Shown here: positions 45,034 through 59,153 of the stretch, piece by piece
Layout of the letters: every line of letters begins with the position of its first letter
Position numbering within the stretch: the first letter of the stretch is position 1
Assembly: GCF_016919705.1 (NCBI RefSeq)
Contig: NZ_CP070368.1
Span: forward strand, 930,001 to 994,000
Source: Paracoccus methylovorus
Lineage (GTDB): Bacteria > Pseudomonadota > Alphaproteobacteria > Rhodobacterales > Rhodobacteraceae
Length of the DNA: 64,000 nt
Reading direction: 5' to 3'
Translations under genes and position numbers: made by a program
The notes under the pieces: generated by a model
Database searches by the model: none
Seen by the model: the letters and a program-made list of their open reading frames with translations, nothing else
What the model was told of the DNA's origin: nothing

Positions 45034-45067
45034 AAAAGGGGATCGGCCAAAGCCGGTCCCCTTCGCG
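45034..45067 (+). terminator. Terminator after rpmA
   Basis: Stem AAGGGGATCGGC/GCCGGTCCCCTT with one G-T pair and a CAAA loop, about 30 bp past the stop. A separate palindrome, AACACCCGGGTGTT (45018-45031), lies just ahead. Confidence 0.7.
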
Positions 45068-45118
45068 TTTTCGGGATCGGCACCCATATGATTGCGAGTG
45101 ATTGGGGAGAAGAGTGAT

Positions 45119-45664
45119 ATGAACGAATTGATTTCCTCGCATGCGCGGCAGATCGAGATCGTGACCGAGCGTTTTGTTCTGCGTCCACTTAGGGCGTCGG
45201 ATGCCGGGCTCATCGCGCATTACACCGCCGATCGACGCGTGGCCGAGGGAACCCGTTCTATTCCGCACCCTTTGCCGCCCGGCGCATCCGAAGCCTATGT
45301 TCGTCGTGCCATGTCGGATGATCGGGACGAAGATGTCTGGGCGATTGATGGCTCTGCCAACAAACTGGCCGAGGTTCTGGGCGTCGTTTCGCTGACGCGG
45401 ATCGATCAGGAACAGTCGGAGCTCGGCTTCTGGATCGGCGCAGGATTCTGGAACACCGGCTTTGCAACCGAGGCTGTCTCGGCGCTGGTTGAGGCCAATC
45501 CGCACAGCTCGCGCACATTGTTTGCCGAAGCGTTTCAGGACAATCCGGGCTCGGCGCGTGTGCTGACCAATTGCGGGTTTGAATATCTGGGCGATGCGGA
45601 AAGTTGGTCTCTGGCACGCAATGCGCGTGTGCCGACCTGGACTTACCTGCGCAAGATGACCTGA
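45119..45664 (+). CDS. GNAT family N-acetyltransferase (RimJ-like)
   Basis: The 181 residues follow the RimJ/RimL-like pattern: ERFVLRPLRASDAGLIAHYT at the start, VSLTRIDQEQSELGFWIGAGFWNTGFATEAV with the acetyl-CoA site region, and SARVLTNCGFEYLG near the end. Probably acetylates a protein N-terminus or a small amine; the substrate is unknown. A GNAT gene after rpmA is usual in this clade, often followed by obgE, which is absent here. Confidence 0.85.
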   Translation: MNELISSHARQIEIVTERFVLRPLRASDAGLIAHYTADRRVAEGTRSIPHPLPPGASEAYVRRAMSDDRDEDVWAIDGSANKLAEVLGVVSLTRIDQEQSELGFWIGAGFWNTGFATEAVSALVEANPHSSRTLFAEAFQDNPGSARVLTNCGFEYLGDAESWSLARNARVPTWTYLRKMT

Positions 45665-45713
45665 CCGGTCATAGCCGGGCAACTAACGACAAACTGATGA
45701 AGCAGTGCTGTCA

Positions 45714-45734
45714 GGGTATTTATGCAACGAAGAA
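45714..45734 (-). repeat. Copy B of the 3'-element, downstream of the lipoprotein gene
   Basis: On the minus strand it reads TTCTTCGTTGCATAAATACC plus C. Together with copy C it forms a 21-bp imperfect inverted repeat (19 of 21 positions) between two convergent genes. Confidence 0.65.
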
Positions 45735-45755
45735 GACGGCCGGGTGCGCCTGAAA

Positions 45756-45776
45756 TTCTTCGTTGTGTAAATACCC
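45756..45776 (+). repeat. Copy C of the 3'-element, downstream of the GNAT gene
   Basis: TTCTTCGTTGTGTAAATACC plus C on the plus strand, about 90 bp past the GNAT stop and facing copy B. The pair could fold into a long hairpin acting as a two-way terminator. Confidence 0.65.
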
Positions 45777-45857
45777 ATATTGCAACGGTGCAGCCGATAA
45801 TGTCTCCGGCCGGATTGCACGCTACCGAAGTCTAAAACCCAGTCGGATATCCTTGCG

Positions 45858-46370
45858 TCAGCGGCGCAGGGTAATGATGTTTGTTGCGCTGGTGATCACA
45901 ACCTCGCGCAGCTCTGTCACGGCGGCGTTCGGAATGGTCAGCGCGACTGTCACCATGTCACTGGCCGGGCTTGGCGGATTGGCGGCGGCAAAGGTGTCGG
46001 GCAGCGGCGGCTTGCCGACCAGCCGCAACCGCAGCACGCCGTTTTCGTCGGGGCGAATACGGCCTTTGGGCATGGGCACTTCGGTCACCAGTGCGACATC
46101 CCACCAGCCTTTGCTTCCGGCAAGTCCGGTCACGACCAACATCCGGCCCTCGTAAAGCGGTTCCCATTTCGCGCTTGTGACCTGAGCCAGCGCGAAACGG
46201 CCGTCCTGAGCCACGATCGGATAGCCGCCTTTGGGCTCCAGCGTTTGTTGCTGCGCCGCGTGGCTGCCGCCGAACCACCGAAACGGGTTCAGGCTGCTGT
46301 CTCCCATACGGCCGCAGCCGGCCAGTACGAGCATCGCACAGGCAAGAGTGCCCAAGGTTCCTGACCGCAT
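45858..46370 (-). CDS. Lipoprotein of unknown function
   Basis: The start at MRSGTLGTL gives 170 residues with a lipobox LVLAGC near residue 19. The mature part has NPFRWFGGS near its start, then YPIVAQDGRFALAQVTS and KPPLPDTFAAANP near the C-terminus, and appears all-beta. Similar proteins are conserved in Rhodobacteraceae, but I do not recognise a characterised member. It is divergent from sufE. Confidence 0.75.
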   Translation of the reverse strand: MRSGTLGTLACAMLVLAGCGRMGDSSLNPFRWFGGSHAAQQQTLEPKGGYPIVAQDGRFALAQVTSAKWEPLYEGRMLVVTGLAGSKGWWDVALVTEVPMPKGRIRPDENGVLRLRLVGKPPLPDTFAAANPPSPASDMVTVALTIPNAAVTELREVVITSATNIITLRR

Positions 46371-46499
46371 GAAGGCTGCCCCCGTTTTTCCAAGTCTTGC
46401 GCGCAGTGATAAGACAAGTTGGGCGGGCGCGAAAGCCTCTTTGACCTTGGCAGCCTGTCGCGCTATGCCAAGACCGCCTGCCGAAAAAGGATGCCTCCG

Positions 46500-46907
46500 A
46501 TGGCCACGCCTGCCTTTGAAGAAATCGCCGAGACCTTTGATTTCCTGGAGGACTGGGAAGAGCGTTATCGCCATGTCATTGAACTGGGCAAGGCCATGCC
46601 GCCCATGGACGCATCTTTGCAGGTGCCCGCCACCAAGGTTGAAGGTTGCGCCAGCCAAGTCTGGATCATGCCCCGGATCGAGGAGGGGCGCTTTGATTTT
46701 CAGGGCGACAGCGATGCACTGATCGTGCGCGGACTTATCGCCATCGTGCATGCGCTTTATTCCGGCGTGTCGGTGCGGGAGGTGGCGGCAATCAATGCCG
46801 CTTCCGAACTTGGCCGGCTGGGGCTGGAAGAGCATCTTTCGGCGCAACGCTCGAATGGCCTTCGTGCGATGGTCGAACGCATCCGCTTGCTGGCTGCGGC
46901 GGCCTGA
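46500..46907 (+). CDS. sufE: Cysteine desulfuration protein SufE
   Basis: A 135-residue SufE: FDFLEDWEERYRHVIELGK, then KVEGCASQVWI with the persulfide-accepting Cys, and GRLGLEEHLSAQRSNGLRAM at the end. It takes sulfur from SufS and passes it to SufB. The start is the second of two near ATGs, chosen because AAAAGGA lies 8 nt upstream. It lies outside the SUF operon and is convergent with mnmA. Confidence 0.94.
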   Translation: MATPAFEEIAETFDFLEDWEERYRHVIELGKAMPPMDASLQVPATKVEGCASQVWIMPRIEEGRFDFQGDSDALIVRGLIAIVHALYSGVSVREVAAINAASELGRLGLEEHLSAQRSNGLRAMVERIRLLAAAA

Positions 46908-46922
46908 GCGAATCCGGCAGGA

Positions 46923-48092
46923 TCAGCTGCCGCGCCGATGCGAGATCCAGCCGCCGCCCAGCACGCGGGTGCCCTCGGTGGCATAGAAGACGCAGGCCTG
47001 GCCCGGGCTGACCCCTTCTTCGGGGGCCAGCAGTTCCACCTCGGCCCGACGTTGGCCAGTGACTCGCAGGATGGCGGGACTCGGCGGCCGGGTTGAGCGA
47101 ATGCGGGCGGTAATCGGGATCTCACCGGCAAAGGGTTCGTCGCCCAGCCAGTTCACCTCGGTCACGGGTACGATCTTGGTGGCGAGTGCCTGTTTGGGGC
47201 CGACGACGACACGCTGGGACCCGGGCTCCAGCCGCACGACATAAAGCGGATCACCCAAGCCGCCGATGCCCAGGCCGCGTCGCTGCCCGATGGTGTAATG
47301 GATTACGCCACGATGCGCGCCCAGCACATTGCCATCCATGTCCACGATCTCGCCCGGGTCGGCAGCACCGGGGCGCAGCTTTTCGATCACGCTGGCATAA
47401 TTGCCGTCCGGGACAAAGCAGATGTCCTGACTGTCGGGCTTGTCGGCGACCGAAAGCCCGTATTGGGCCGCCAGCGCACGGGTCTCGGCCTTGCTGGCCA
47501 ATCCGCCCAAAGGAAAACGCAGGAAATCAAGCTGTTCTTGCGTGGTCGAGAACAGAAAATAGCTTTGGTCGCGGTGAGGATCGGCGGCCATATGCAGTTC
47601 AGCACCTTTGGGACCGTCGAAGCGGCGGATGTAATGCCCCGTCGCCATGCAATCGGCATCCAGCTCGCGCGCCGTTTCCAGAAGATCGCGGAATTTCACC
47701 CGCTCGTTGCAGCGGATACAGGGAACCGGGGTAGCGCCTGCCAGATAGGCGTCGGCAAATTCCTCGATCACGGATTCGCGGAACTTGTTTTCGTAATCCA
47801 GAACGTAATGCGGAAAGCCCACGCGCTCGGCCACGCGGCGGGCGTCGTGAATATCCTGCCCTGCGCAGCAGGCGCCCTTTTTTGCCAGTGCTGCCCCGTG
47901 GTCGTAGAGTTGCAGCGTTACGCCGATGACGTCATACCCTTGGTCGGCCAGCATCGCGGCCACCACCGAACTGTCCACGCCGCCCGACATGGCAACGACC
48001 ACGCGCGTCTGCGCCGGGGGCTTGGGAAAGCCCAGCGAATTCACGGTCGACGCTGGCGCGGCAGGGCGCTGAAGGGTGCTTGGCGCTGTCAT
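46923..48092 (-). CDS. mnmA: tRNA-specific 2-thiouridylase MnmA
   Basis: Sulfur transfer to U34 of tRNA for Lys, Glu and Gln. PP-loop motif [15 protein letters not shown] near residue 32, [10 protein letters not shown] near residue 125, and [15 protein letters not shown] with a catalytic Cys near residue 228. About 389 residues with the start at MTAPSTL; the N-terminal ~28 residues are a low-complexity extension. It may receive sulfur through the persulfide relay served by the desulfurases in this window. Confidence 0.95.
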   Translation of the reverse strand: MTAPSTLQRPAAPASTVNSLGFPKPPAQTRVVVAMSGGVDSSVVAAMLADQGYDVIGVTLQLYDHGAALAKKGACCAGQDIHDARRVAERVGFPHYVLDYENKFRESVIEEFADAYLAGATPVPCIRCNERVKFRDLLETARELDADCMATGHYIRRFDGPKGAELHMAADPHRDQSYFLFSTTQEQLDFLRFPLGGLASKAETRALAAQYGLSVADKPDSQDICFVPDGNYASVIEKLRPGAADPGEIVDMDGNVLGAHRGVIHYTIGQRRGLGIGGLGDPLYVVRLEPGSQRVVVGPKQALATKIVPVTEVNWLGDEPFAGEIPITARIRSTRPPSPAILRVTGQRRAEVELLAPEEGVSPGQACVFYATEGTRVLGGGWISHRRGS

Positions 48093-48140
48093 GGATCGTC
48101 CTTTCGCAGGCACGCGTTTTCCGCCCCGCAGTTCCTGACA

Positions 48141-48168
48141 TTTATAGGTAATAATCCGCAATTCTCAA
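48141..48168 (-). promoter_or_regulatory. Sigma-70 promoter of mnmA
   Basis: On the minus strand TTGAGA (48168-48163) and TATAAA (48146-48141) are spaced by 16 bp, ending ~50 bp before the mnmA ATG. Confidence 0.55.
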
Positions 48169-48254
48169 GAGCAGGAGGCCGGAAACCCTGCGCGACTTCA
48201 CCTCGACTTAAGGAGTTTGTCACATGATCGGGTCAGGAGAGCAGGGGCTTGAAG

Positions 48255-48530
48255 ATGTTTTTGAAGAAAACCCCGGGGCTGCGCACCGTCATGTTACCCG
48301 ACGGCAGCGTCCTGACCCTGGCCGATCTACCGGAACCGCAGGTCCGCTGGGTCGCCAGCCGCAAGGCGACGGTGGTCGATGCCGTGCATTACGGTCTGCT
48401 GACCCGGGACGAGGCGATTCGACGCTATGGGCTGACCGAGGAAGAGTTTGACGCCTGGAGCAGTGCTTTTCGGCGGCATGGGCGCGATGCATTGAAAGTC
48501 ACGCAGTTGCAAAGATTTCGGCAACCATGA
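48255..48530 (+). CDS. sciP: SciP-type CtrA inhibitor (DUF1153)
   Basis: A 91-residue helix-turn-helix protein: MLPDGSVLTLADLP, VRWVASRKATVVDAVHYGLLTRDEAIRRYGLTEEEF. This pattern matches SciP, which in Caulobacter binds CtrA to block activation of its targets and to limit DNA access. The start was set at ATG 48255 (MFLKK), with AGGGG 7 nt upstream; an in-frame TTG lies two codons earlier. It lies ~93 bp upstream of ctrA in the same direction. Confidence 0.87.
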   Translation: MFLKKTPGLRTVMLPDGSVLTLADLPEPQVRWVASRKATVVDAVHYGLLTRDEAIRRYGLTEEEFDAWSSAFRRHGRDALKVTQLQRFRQP

Positions 48531-48623
48531 ATTTAGACAAATTTGATAAATATGCTAGTAACGCGATATTAACCTTTTGCAGGCAGGTGTAGCTGCTAAA
48601 CCGGCTAACAAGAGGGAAGTATA

Positions 48624-53825
<5,202 letters not shown>

Positions 53826-53827
53826 AT

Positions 53828-53853
53828 GTTCGCAAGATGTTCCCAATAAGTTC
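53828..53853 (+). promoter_or_regulatory. Two overlapping LexA boxes: three GTTC half-sites at 11-bp spacing
   Basis: GTTC at 53828, 53839 and 53850, each pair separated by exactly 7 bases (GCAAGAT and CCAATAA). The alphaproteobacterial LexA operator is GTTC-N7-GTTC. The third half-site overlaps a weak -35 (GTTCTT) placed 17 bp before TATGAG. Confidence 0.75.
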
Positions 53854-53866
53854 TTTACATCCGCCG

Positions 53867-53893
53867 TTGTTTATGAGAACAAATCATAAACAA
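53867..53893. repeat. 10-bp inverted repeat before the 31-codon gene
   Basis: TTGTTTATGA-N7-TCATAAACAA, perfect, ending 16 bp before the ATG. In RNA it would be a hairpin close to the ribosome site; in DNA it could bind a dimeric regulator. Confidence 0.6.
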
Positions 53894-53909
53894 ACTGTGG
53901 AGAGATTAT

Positions 53910-54005
53910 ATGACCCGTGAATCCCTCTCTGACCTGCTGGGCACCGTCGCGATTTCGGTGACTGCCATCATCCTGTTTTCCTTGCCATCCATTCTGGCAG
54001 CCTGA
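53910..54005 (+). CDS. 31-residue single-span membrane peptide, SOS-controlled candidate
   Basis: ATG 53910 follows a GGAGAG ribosome site. The product has a short charged start (MTRESLSD) and a hydrophobic helix covering residues ~9-30 (LLGTVAISVTAIILFSLPSI), so it should insert in the inner membrane. Upstream are three LexA half-sites at exact spacing and a hairpin. Size, one-helix layout and SOS control are shared with E. coli TisB, although there is no sequence similarity. A proper terminator follows, as expected of a real gene. Confidence 0.7.
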   Translation: MTRESLSDLLGTVAISVTAIILFSLPSILAA

Positions 54006-54084
54006 CCCCTCACTGCCCCGCGCATTCGGCGGCCCTTGCCTGGGGGTGCGTCGCGACCTTCCCCGGGCGATCATGCGCGCAACT

Positions 54085-54110
54085 GCCGGCCCTTAAGGCC
54101 GGCTTTTCTT
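54085..54110 (+). terminator. Terminator after the 31-codon gene
   Basis: GCCGGCC-CTTAA-GGCCGGC followed by TTTTCTTT, about 80 bp past the stop. Confidence 0.85.
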
Positions 54111-54160
54111 TATCGTGCTAGCTGTAGTCCTTGGCGGGAGGCAAAGATCGCCTCCGGCGG

Positions 54161-54181
54161 GGGTATTTTGGCAACGAAGAA
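54161..54181 (-). repeat. Copy D of the 3'-element, downstream of the scaffold gene
   Basis: On the minus strand TTCTTCGTTGCCAAAATACC plus C, followed by CCCGCCGGAGG. It begins ~14 bp past the stop of the iron-sulfur scaffold gene, in the same direction as that gene. Confidence 0.65.
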
Positions 54182-54194
54182 GCGGGGAGGCAGA

Positions 54195-54623
54195 TCAGGC
54201 GTCTATGGCGCCGAGCAAAGCCTCCCATGCCAGCATGATCGAGGCGTGACGATTGGGGAATTCGCGGGCCGGCAGCAAAGCCTCGAGTTCCTCAAAGGGT
54301 GCTGTGGGGGCAGGGCCGTTTGCTTTCAGCATGGCCTGCAATTCGTCGCGGGCATGGGCGATCTCGTCCCGCGTGCGGCCAAGCGCGGTCCGGCCCAGGA
54401 CGCCGGCCGACGCCTGGCCCAGGGCGCAGGCCCGCACCTCTTGCGAGAAATCGGCAATACGGCCGTCCTGCATGACTACATGCGCTGTAACCGAGGACCC
54501 GCATTGCGGTGACCGGCGATGCGCGCTGCCGGTGGCAGTGTCCAGCTTGCCAAGGTGCGGGATGTCAGAGGCCAGCGCCAGGATGCGCCGCGAGTAAAGC
54601 TGCATCAGGTCGCTGTCGGACAT
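54195..54623 (-). CDS. U-type Fe-S cluster scaffold (SufU/IscU-like)
   Basis: The 142-residue protein begins MSDSDLMQLYSRRILALA and keeps conserved Cys positions in RSPQCGSSVTAHV and VRACALGQASAGV; the third Cys usual in IscU was not located. It resembles the NifU N-terminal domain family found in alphaproteobacteria near hisI. It may act with the SUF proteins at 34-42 kb, either as scaffold or as sulfur acceptor; which is not settled by sequence. It is divergent from hisI. Confidence 0.8.
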   Translation of the reverse strand: MSDSDLMQLYSRRILALASDIPHLGKLDTATGSAHRRSPQCGSSVTAHVVMQDGRIADFSQEVRACALGQASAGVLGRTALGRTRDEIAHARDELQAMLKANGPAPTAPFEELEALLPAREFPNRHASIMLAWEALLGAIDA

Positions 54624-54683
54624 GGTCTTTCCCCTTGCTGCCGTCGGGTCTAGATAGGTGCGGTGCAGTTGAAAGGAAAGCCG

Positions 54684-55049
54684 ATGTTCGATCCAGCCGG
54701 CCTGAAATATGACGCAAATGGCCTGATTCCCGCCATCGCGCAGGATCATCAGAGCGGCGAGGTGCTGATGATGGCTTGGATGAACGAGGAATCGCTGCGC
54801 CGCACTTTGGCCCGGGGCCATGTCACCTATTGGTCGCGCTCGCGTCAGGATTTCTGGGCCAAGGGTGAGAGCTCGGGAAACGTGCAGAAGCTTGTGGAAC
54901 TGCGGGTGGATTGCGACCGCGATTGTCTGCTGCTGCTGGTCGACCAGACAGGCCCGGCATGTCACACCAATCGGCGCAGTTGTTTTTACACCGCTGTTCG
55001 CGAGGGGCAGGAGGTGATCATCATGGCGCCTCAGAACCCCAGCATGTGA
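54684..55049 (+). CDS. hisI: Phosphoribosyl-AMP cyclohydrolase
   Basis: The third step of histidine synthesis, by a zinc enzyme of 121 residues. [21 protein letters not shown] at the start, [17 protein letters not shown] in the middle, the metal and catalytic Cys/Asp in [22 protein letters not shown], and SCFY. It stands alone without other his genes. The end overlaps gluQ by 19 bp, convergently. Confidence 0.96.
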   Translation: MFDPAGLKYDANGLIPAIAQDHQSGEVLMMAWMNEESLRRTLARGHVTYWSRSRQDFWAKGESSGNVQKLVELRVDCDRDCLLLLVDQTGPACHTNRRSCFYTAVREGQEVIIMAPQNPSM

Positions 55050-55894
55050 CGAATTTCGCAGGCGCTGACGCCTTCGTCACGAAAGAGCTTCAGGGCCCGG
55101 GCGTCGTCGCGCTTGGCAAGTCGTTTGCCGTGTTGGTCCCGGATTAGCCGGTGGTGATGATAGCGCGGTGTCGGAGTTTCAAGCAGTTTCTGAAGAATAA
55201 TATGTATCCATGTGGAATCTATAAGATCTTTTCCGCGTGTAACCAATGTGATGCCCTGCGCGGCATCATCCACCACCACTGACAGATGATAGCTCGTGCC
55301 CATGCCGCGGCGTGCCAGCACGACGTCGCCCACCCCCGCGATGAAATCCTGCGCCGCCAGCCGGTGCGGAAGGCCGGGGGCAATATTTTCATCCTCGAAT
55401 GCAATCTCATGCAGTTCCAGATAATCCAGAGCACGGGCGGCATTCAGGCGAATTGCGTCCTCGGGACCCGCGTCGGTCATGCTGCGGTGACGGCAGGTGC
55501 CCGGATAGACCGGCCCATCAGGGCCGATGACTGGTGTTGCCCCCTCTTGCGGGGCTGAGAGCGCGGCGCGGATATCGGCACGACGGCATTGGCAGGGATA
55601 GATCAGGCCAAGGGCTGCCAGTCGGTCCAGAGCCGCCTGATAGGCCGAGAGGCGTTCGGATTGGCGCATGACCGGTTGCGGCCAGTCGAGGCCCAGCCAA
55701 TGCAGATCTTCGCCGATCAGGGCCTCGTATTCCGGGCGAGAGCGGGTTTGGTCGATATCCTCGATCCGCAGCAGGAACTGACCCGGATCGGCCAGCTTTG
55801 CGGCAGTCAGGGCCGCGAAGGCATGGCCCAGATGCAGCGGACCGGTGGGAGAAGGGGCAAACCGCGTTCGGTTCAACTTTGTTCCACAAGCCAT
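55031..55894 (-). CDS. gluQ: Glutamyl-Q tRNA(Asp) synthetase
   Basis: A 287-residue truncated glutamyl-tRNA synthetase paralogue lacking the anticodon-binding domain. The HIGH motif is [15 protein letters not shown] near residue 12 and the KMSKS-like loop is [10 protein letters not shown] near residue 250; Cys residues in YPCQCRR and PGTCRHR fit the zinc site. It attaches Glu to queuosine at the wobble position of tRNA-Asp. It overlaps trmFO upstream by 22 bp, so the two are likely cotranslated. Confidence 0.94.
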   Translation of the reverse strand: MACGTKLNRTRFAPSPTGPLHLGHAFAALTAAKLADPGQFLLRIEDIDQTRSRPEYEALIGEDLHWLGLDWPQPVMRQSERLSAYQAALDRLAALGLIYPCQCRRADIRAALSAPQEGATPVIGPDGPVYPGTCRHRSMTDAGPEDAIRLNAARALDYLELHEIAFEDENIAPGLPHRLAAQDFIAGVGDVVLARRGMGTSYHLSVVVDDAAQGITLVTRGKDLIDSTWIHIILQKLLETPTPRYHHHRLIRDQHGKRLAKRDDARALKLFRDEGVSACEIRHMLGF

Positions 55895-57213
55895 TGTTGA
55901 AAATCATTCTTTGCCCGGTCTGTATAGGCCGGGTAACGGTCCTTGCGCCCCTTGCGGCCACCGCGCATTTCGTCCAGTGGCGGGTAGAGGCCGAAATTCA
56001 CGTTCATCGGTTGGAAAGTTTTGGCGTCCGCACCGCCGGTGATGTGGTTGACCAGCGCCCCCATCGAGGTGGTGGCGGGTGGCGGCGGCAGGTCGCGCCC
56101 CAACGCCTCGGCAGCGGCCATGCGCCCGGCAAGCAGGCCCATGGCGGCACTTTCGACATAGCCCTCGACCCCCGTGACCTGACCGGCAAAGCGCAGGTTC
56201 GGTCGAACGCGTAGCCGCAGCCGGTCGTCGATCAGGCGGGGCGCGTTCAGAAAGGTATTGCGGTGAATGCCGCCAAGCCGTGCAAAGCTGGCGCTCTGCA
56301 GACCGGGAATTCGCCGGAAAACATCGGTTTGAGATCCATACTTCATCTTGGTTTGGAAGCCGACGATATTGTAAAGCGTCCCAAGTGCATTGTCCCGGCG
56401 CAATTGCACGACCGCATAGGGCTTTTCAGTCGGGTTGTGGGTATTGGTCAGGCCAACGGGTTTCATCGGCCCGTGGCGCAGGGTGTCGCGGCCGCGTTCG
56501 GCCATGACCTCTATCGGCAGGCAGCCGTCGAAATAGCCGGCCGTCTCTCCCTCGTGGAACTCGGTCTTGTCGGCGGCGAGCAGGGCGTCGATGAAGCCTT
56601 CGTAATCGTCGCGCGTCATCGGGCAGTTGATATAGGCGGTGCGCTCTTCCTCGGTATCGCCCTTGTCATAACGGCTTTGGCGCCAGCAGATCTGCATGTC
56701 GATGCTGTCGGCGTGGACGATGGGCGCGATGGCGTCGAAGAAGGCCAGCGAGCCCTCACCCGTCAGATCGCGGATGGACTGGCCCAGGGCTTGTGAGGTC
56801 AGCGGGCCGGTGGCGACGATCCAGCTTCCCTCGCCCGGAAGTTCGCAAATCTCGCCTTGAGCAAAGCTGACCAGCGGCTCATCCCGCAGGGCCTGGGTGA
56901 CGGCTTGCGAGAAGACGTCGCGGTCCACGGCCAGCGCGCCGCCGGCAGGCAGGCGGTGGCGATCGGCCATCGTCATGATCAGCCCGCCTGCCTGACGCAT
57001 TTCCCAATGCAACTGCCCGACGGCGTTCATGCGGTCGTCGTCCGAGCGGAAGCTGTTCGAGCAGACCATCTCGGCGCAATCGCCGGTGCGATGGGCGAAG
57101 GTTGCAACCGTGGGGCGCATCTCGTGCAGCACAACGGGCACGCCCGCGCGAGCGATCTGCCAAGCGGCTTCAGAGCCGGCAAGGCCCGCGCCAATGATAT
57201 GGATCGGTTCCAT
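55873..57213 (-). CDS. trmFO: Methylenetetrahydrofolate-tRNA-(uracil-5-)-methyltransferase TrmFO
   Basis: A 446-residue FAD enzyme using methylenetetrahydrofolate to make m5U54 in tRNA. FAD motif [17 protein letters not shown] at the start, VCSNSFRSD with the Cys near residue 51, [13 protein letters not shown], and [13 protein letters not shown]. This folate-dependent enzyme replaces the SAM-dependent TrmA of enteric bacteria. It lies upstream of gluQ. Confidence 0.95.
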   Translation of the reverse strand: MEPIHIIGAGLAGSEAAWQIARAGVPVVLHEMRPTVATFAHRTGDCAEMVCSNSFRSDDDRMNAVGQLHWEMRQAGGLIMTMADRHRLPAGGALAVDRDVFSQAVTQALRDEPLVSFAQGEICELPGEGSWIVATGPLTSQALGQSIRDLTGEGSLAFFDAIAPIVHADSIDMQICWRQSRYDKGDTEEERTAYINCPMTRDDYEGFIDALLAADKTEFHEGETAGYFDGCLPIEVMAERGRDTLRHGPMKPVGLTNTHNPTEKPYAVVQLRRDNALGTLYNIVGFQTKMKYGSQTDVFRRIPGLQSASFARLGGIHRNTFLNAPRLIDDRLRLRVRPNLRFAGQVTGVEGYVESAAMGLLAGRMAAAEALGRDLPPPPATTSMGALVNHITGGADAKTFQPMNVNFGLYPPLDEMRGGRKGRKDRYPAYTDRAKNDFQQWLVEQS

Positions 57214-57275
57214 GCTTACTTCCTTCGCGTCAGGCGCGTTGTCCTAGCAATCGCCGGACGTGACGGCAAGAGAAA

Positions 57276-57302
57276 GGGCGGCGCCCACAAGGGGTGCCGC
57301 CC
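57276..57302 (-). terminator. Terminator of rplY
   Basis: On the minus strand GGGCGGC and GCCGCCC flank a loop and are followed by TTTCTCTT, about 27 bp past the rplY stop. Confidence 0.7.
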
Positions 57303-57328
57303 GATCTTGCTCCGCCTCTGGCCCGAAA

Positions 57329-57952
57329 TCAGGCTTCGGCAGTTTCTTCTTCGGCGCTTTCTTCGTTATCCGACGAGCGCAGGCCCGAAGGCGCAGCGAT
57401 GTTGGCAATGACGAAGTTGCGGTCGATGGTCGGCTTCACGCCTTTCGGCAGCACGATATCGTTGATGTGAACGGTATCGCCGATTTGCTTGCCGGTCAGG
57501 TCGACGGTGATCTGCTCGGGGATGTCCGATGCGGTGACCATCAGTTCAACCTCGGGGCGCACCACGACCAGCGTGCCGCCGCGCTTGAGACCGGGGGACG
57601 CCTCGTGATTCTCGAAGTTCACGTGGATGAACAGGTTCACCCGCGTGTTGCGGTGCAGGCGCATGAAGTCGATATGCGTCGGCAGGTCCTTGACCACGTC
57701 GCGCTGGACGCCGCGGCAGACGACGCGCACGTCATCCTGGCCCTCGACCTTCAGGTTCCACAGGGTGGACATAAAGCGGCCTGCGCGCAGTTTGGTCAGA
57801 AGCGAGTTGAACTCGATTTGGATGGGCTGCGGCTCTTTGCCGTCGCCATAAACGATGCCGGGCACCTTGCCTTCGCGGCGAGATTGGCGGGCGGCCCCCT
57901 TGCCTGTCCCCGCGCGTGCCTCGGCCACCAGATCCGGGATCTCTTTGGCCAT
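57329..57952 (-). CDS. rplY: 50S ribosomal protein L25/general stress protein Ctc
   Basis: A long-form L25 of 207 residues. The N-terminal 5S rRNA-binding domain reads [23 protein letters not shown], and the C-terminal TL5-like domain includes [17 protein letters not shown] and an acidic tail ([16 protein letters not shown]). It is followed by its own terminator and lies alone, with pth (usual neighbour) not present in the window. Confidence 0.94.
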   Translation of the reverse strand: MAKEIPDLVAEARAGTGKGAARQSRREGKVPGIVYGDGKEPQPIQIEFNSLLTKLRAGRFMSTLWNLKVEGQDDVRVVCRGVQRDVVKDLPTHIDFMRLHRNTRVNLFIHVNFENHEASPGLKRGGTLVVVRPEVELMVTASDIPEQITVDLTGKQIGDTVHINDIVLPKGVKPTIDRNFVIANIAAPSGLRSSDNEESAEEETAEA

Positions 57953-58136
57953 GGTTGGTTTCCTTCGTGTTACTAATGGCGGCCATCCTCCAAGGGTGCA
58001 TGGCCGAAGCCGGGCCTATAGCGCGGCGTCAGATGGATGTGAAGCAAAAAAACGCTTGCACGAAGGGGTGAAAATGCGTGTCAGATAATCTTGGTGGTTG
58101 CACAACATTGCAATCCACGGGGGCGGAGTTTTCGCG

Positions 58137-59153
58137 GTGCATCGTATTCATTCGCTGGATTATCTGAAACTGGGGTTGGCGGTCCTGGTCGCATTTGCCC
58201 ACACCTACTGGCTGCAATCACATATGTCGCCGCGGATCTTCATGATCGGCAACGGTCTGATGCGGGTGATGGTGCCGACTTTCTGCATCGTGGCGGGTTA
58301 TTTCCTTTACTCGGCGGTCGCGCGCGGCAAGGGCAACAAATGGCTGTGGCGCGTGCTGGCCCTGTATCTGTTCTGGATGGCGGTCTATCTGCCCTTTTGG
58401 TTGAATCAGGTCCATAGTCTTGTTTCATTGGTCAAAACATTAGCCTGGGGCTATTTCCACCTGTGGTTCATGGCCGGTATTCTGCTCGCCGGCGCGGTCA
58501 TCGTGTTTTTGCGCGGCTTTGCCCGCAAGGTGGCGCCGGCTTACGAGTATCGCATCCTGCTGGCGACCGCGGCGGTCTGCGCCGTGATCGGGCTGGTCCT
58601 GCAATACGTCGCGCTGTCGGGGATCGTCTATATCGGCGTCAAGAAGTTCTCGAACGGGCTGTTCATGTGCTTTCCGTTCGTGGCCATCGGTTATCTCTGT
58701 GGTCGCCGCGTGGCGCGGCTGGGCGTTCAGGGGCTGCCGCCGCGCTGGCTGGTGCTGGCTGCCACCATCGCCGGGGCAGGGCTGCTTATGATCGAGGCAT
58801 GGCTGGTGCAGGCATGGCGCGGCCAGCAGGTGATGCTGGATATACCGGTCAGTTCCTATGTCGCGGCTCCGGCACTGTTTCTGGCGGTGCTGGGCACGAC
58901 CATGCCGCAGCCGGCGATCCGGCTGGATCCGATCTCGGCCATGATCTATTTCATGCATGTCATGGCGCTGCAGTTGGCTGGTATCGCAGGGGTGCGGGAT
59001 CTGCCGGGGCTGATGCTGTTCGGCGTCGGTCTGCCGACGCTGGCGGCGCTGGTGCTAGGGCGCTTGCCGATACCGGGTTTTGGCAAGAACAAGCGGCAGG
59101 ATGGGGGGCAGAAGGTCCGGCCCGACCCACCGCCCCTTAACCCGGTCCCTTAG
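58137..59153 (+). CDS. Acyltransferase 3 family membrane protein
   Basis: A ten-helix membrane acyltransferase of 338 residues. The start RIHSLDYLKLGLAVLVAFAHTYW carries the catalytic-type His of the family, and VPTFCIVAGYFLY and WFMAGILLAGAV follow. Members O-acetylate or succinylate surface glycans. GTG 58137 was chosen because GGAG lies 8 nt upstream and the family begins here; a TTG at 58098 would add 13 residues. Its stop overlaps the stop of lldD on the other strand. Confidence 0.8.
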   Translation: MHRIHSLDYLKLGLAVLVAFAHTYWLQSHMSPRIFMIGNGLMRVMVPTFCIVAGYFLYSAVARGKGNKWLWRVLALYLFWMAVYLPFWLNQVHSLVSLVKTLAWGYFHLWFMAGILLAGAVIVFLRGFARKVAPAYEYRILLATAAVCAVIGLVLQYVALSGIVYIGVKKFSNGLFMCFPFVAIGYLCGRRVARLGVQGLPPRWLVLAATIAGAGLLMIEAWLVQAWRGQQVMLDIPVSSYVAAPALFLAVLGTTMPQPAIRLDPISAMIYFMHVMALQLAGIAGVRDLPGLMLFGVGLPTLAALVLGRLPIPGFGKNKRQDGGQKVRPDPPPLNPVP

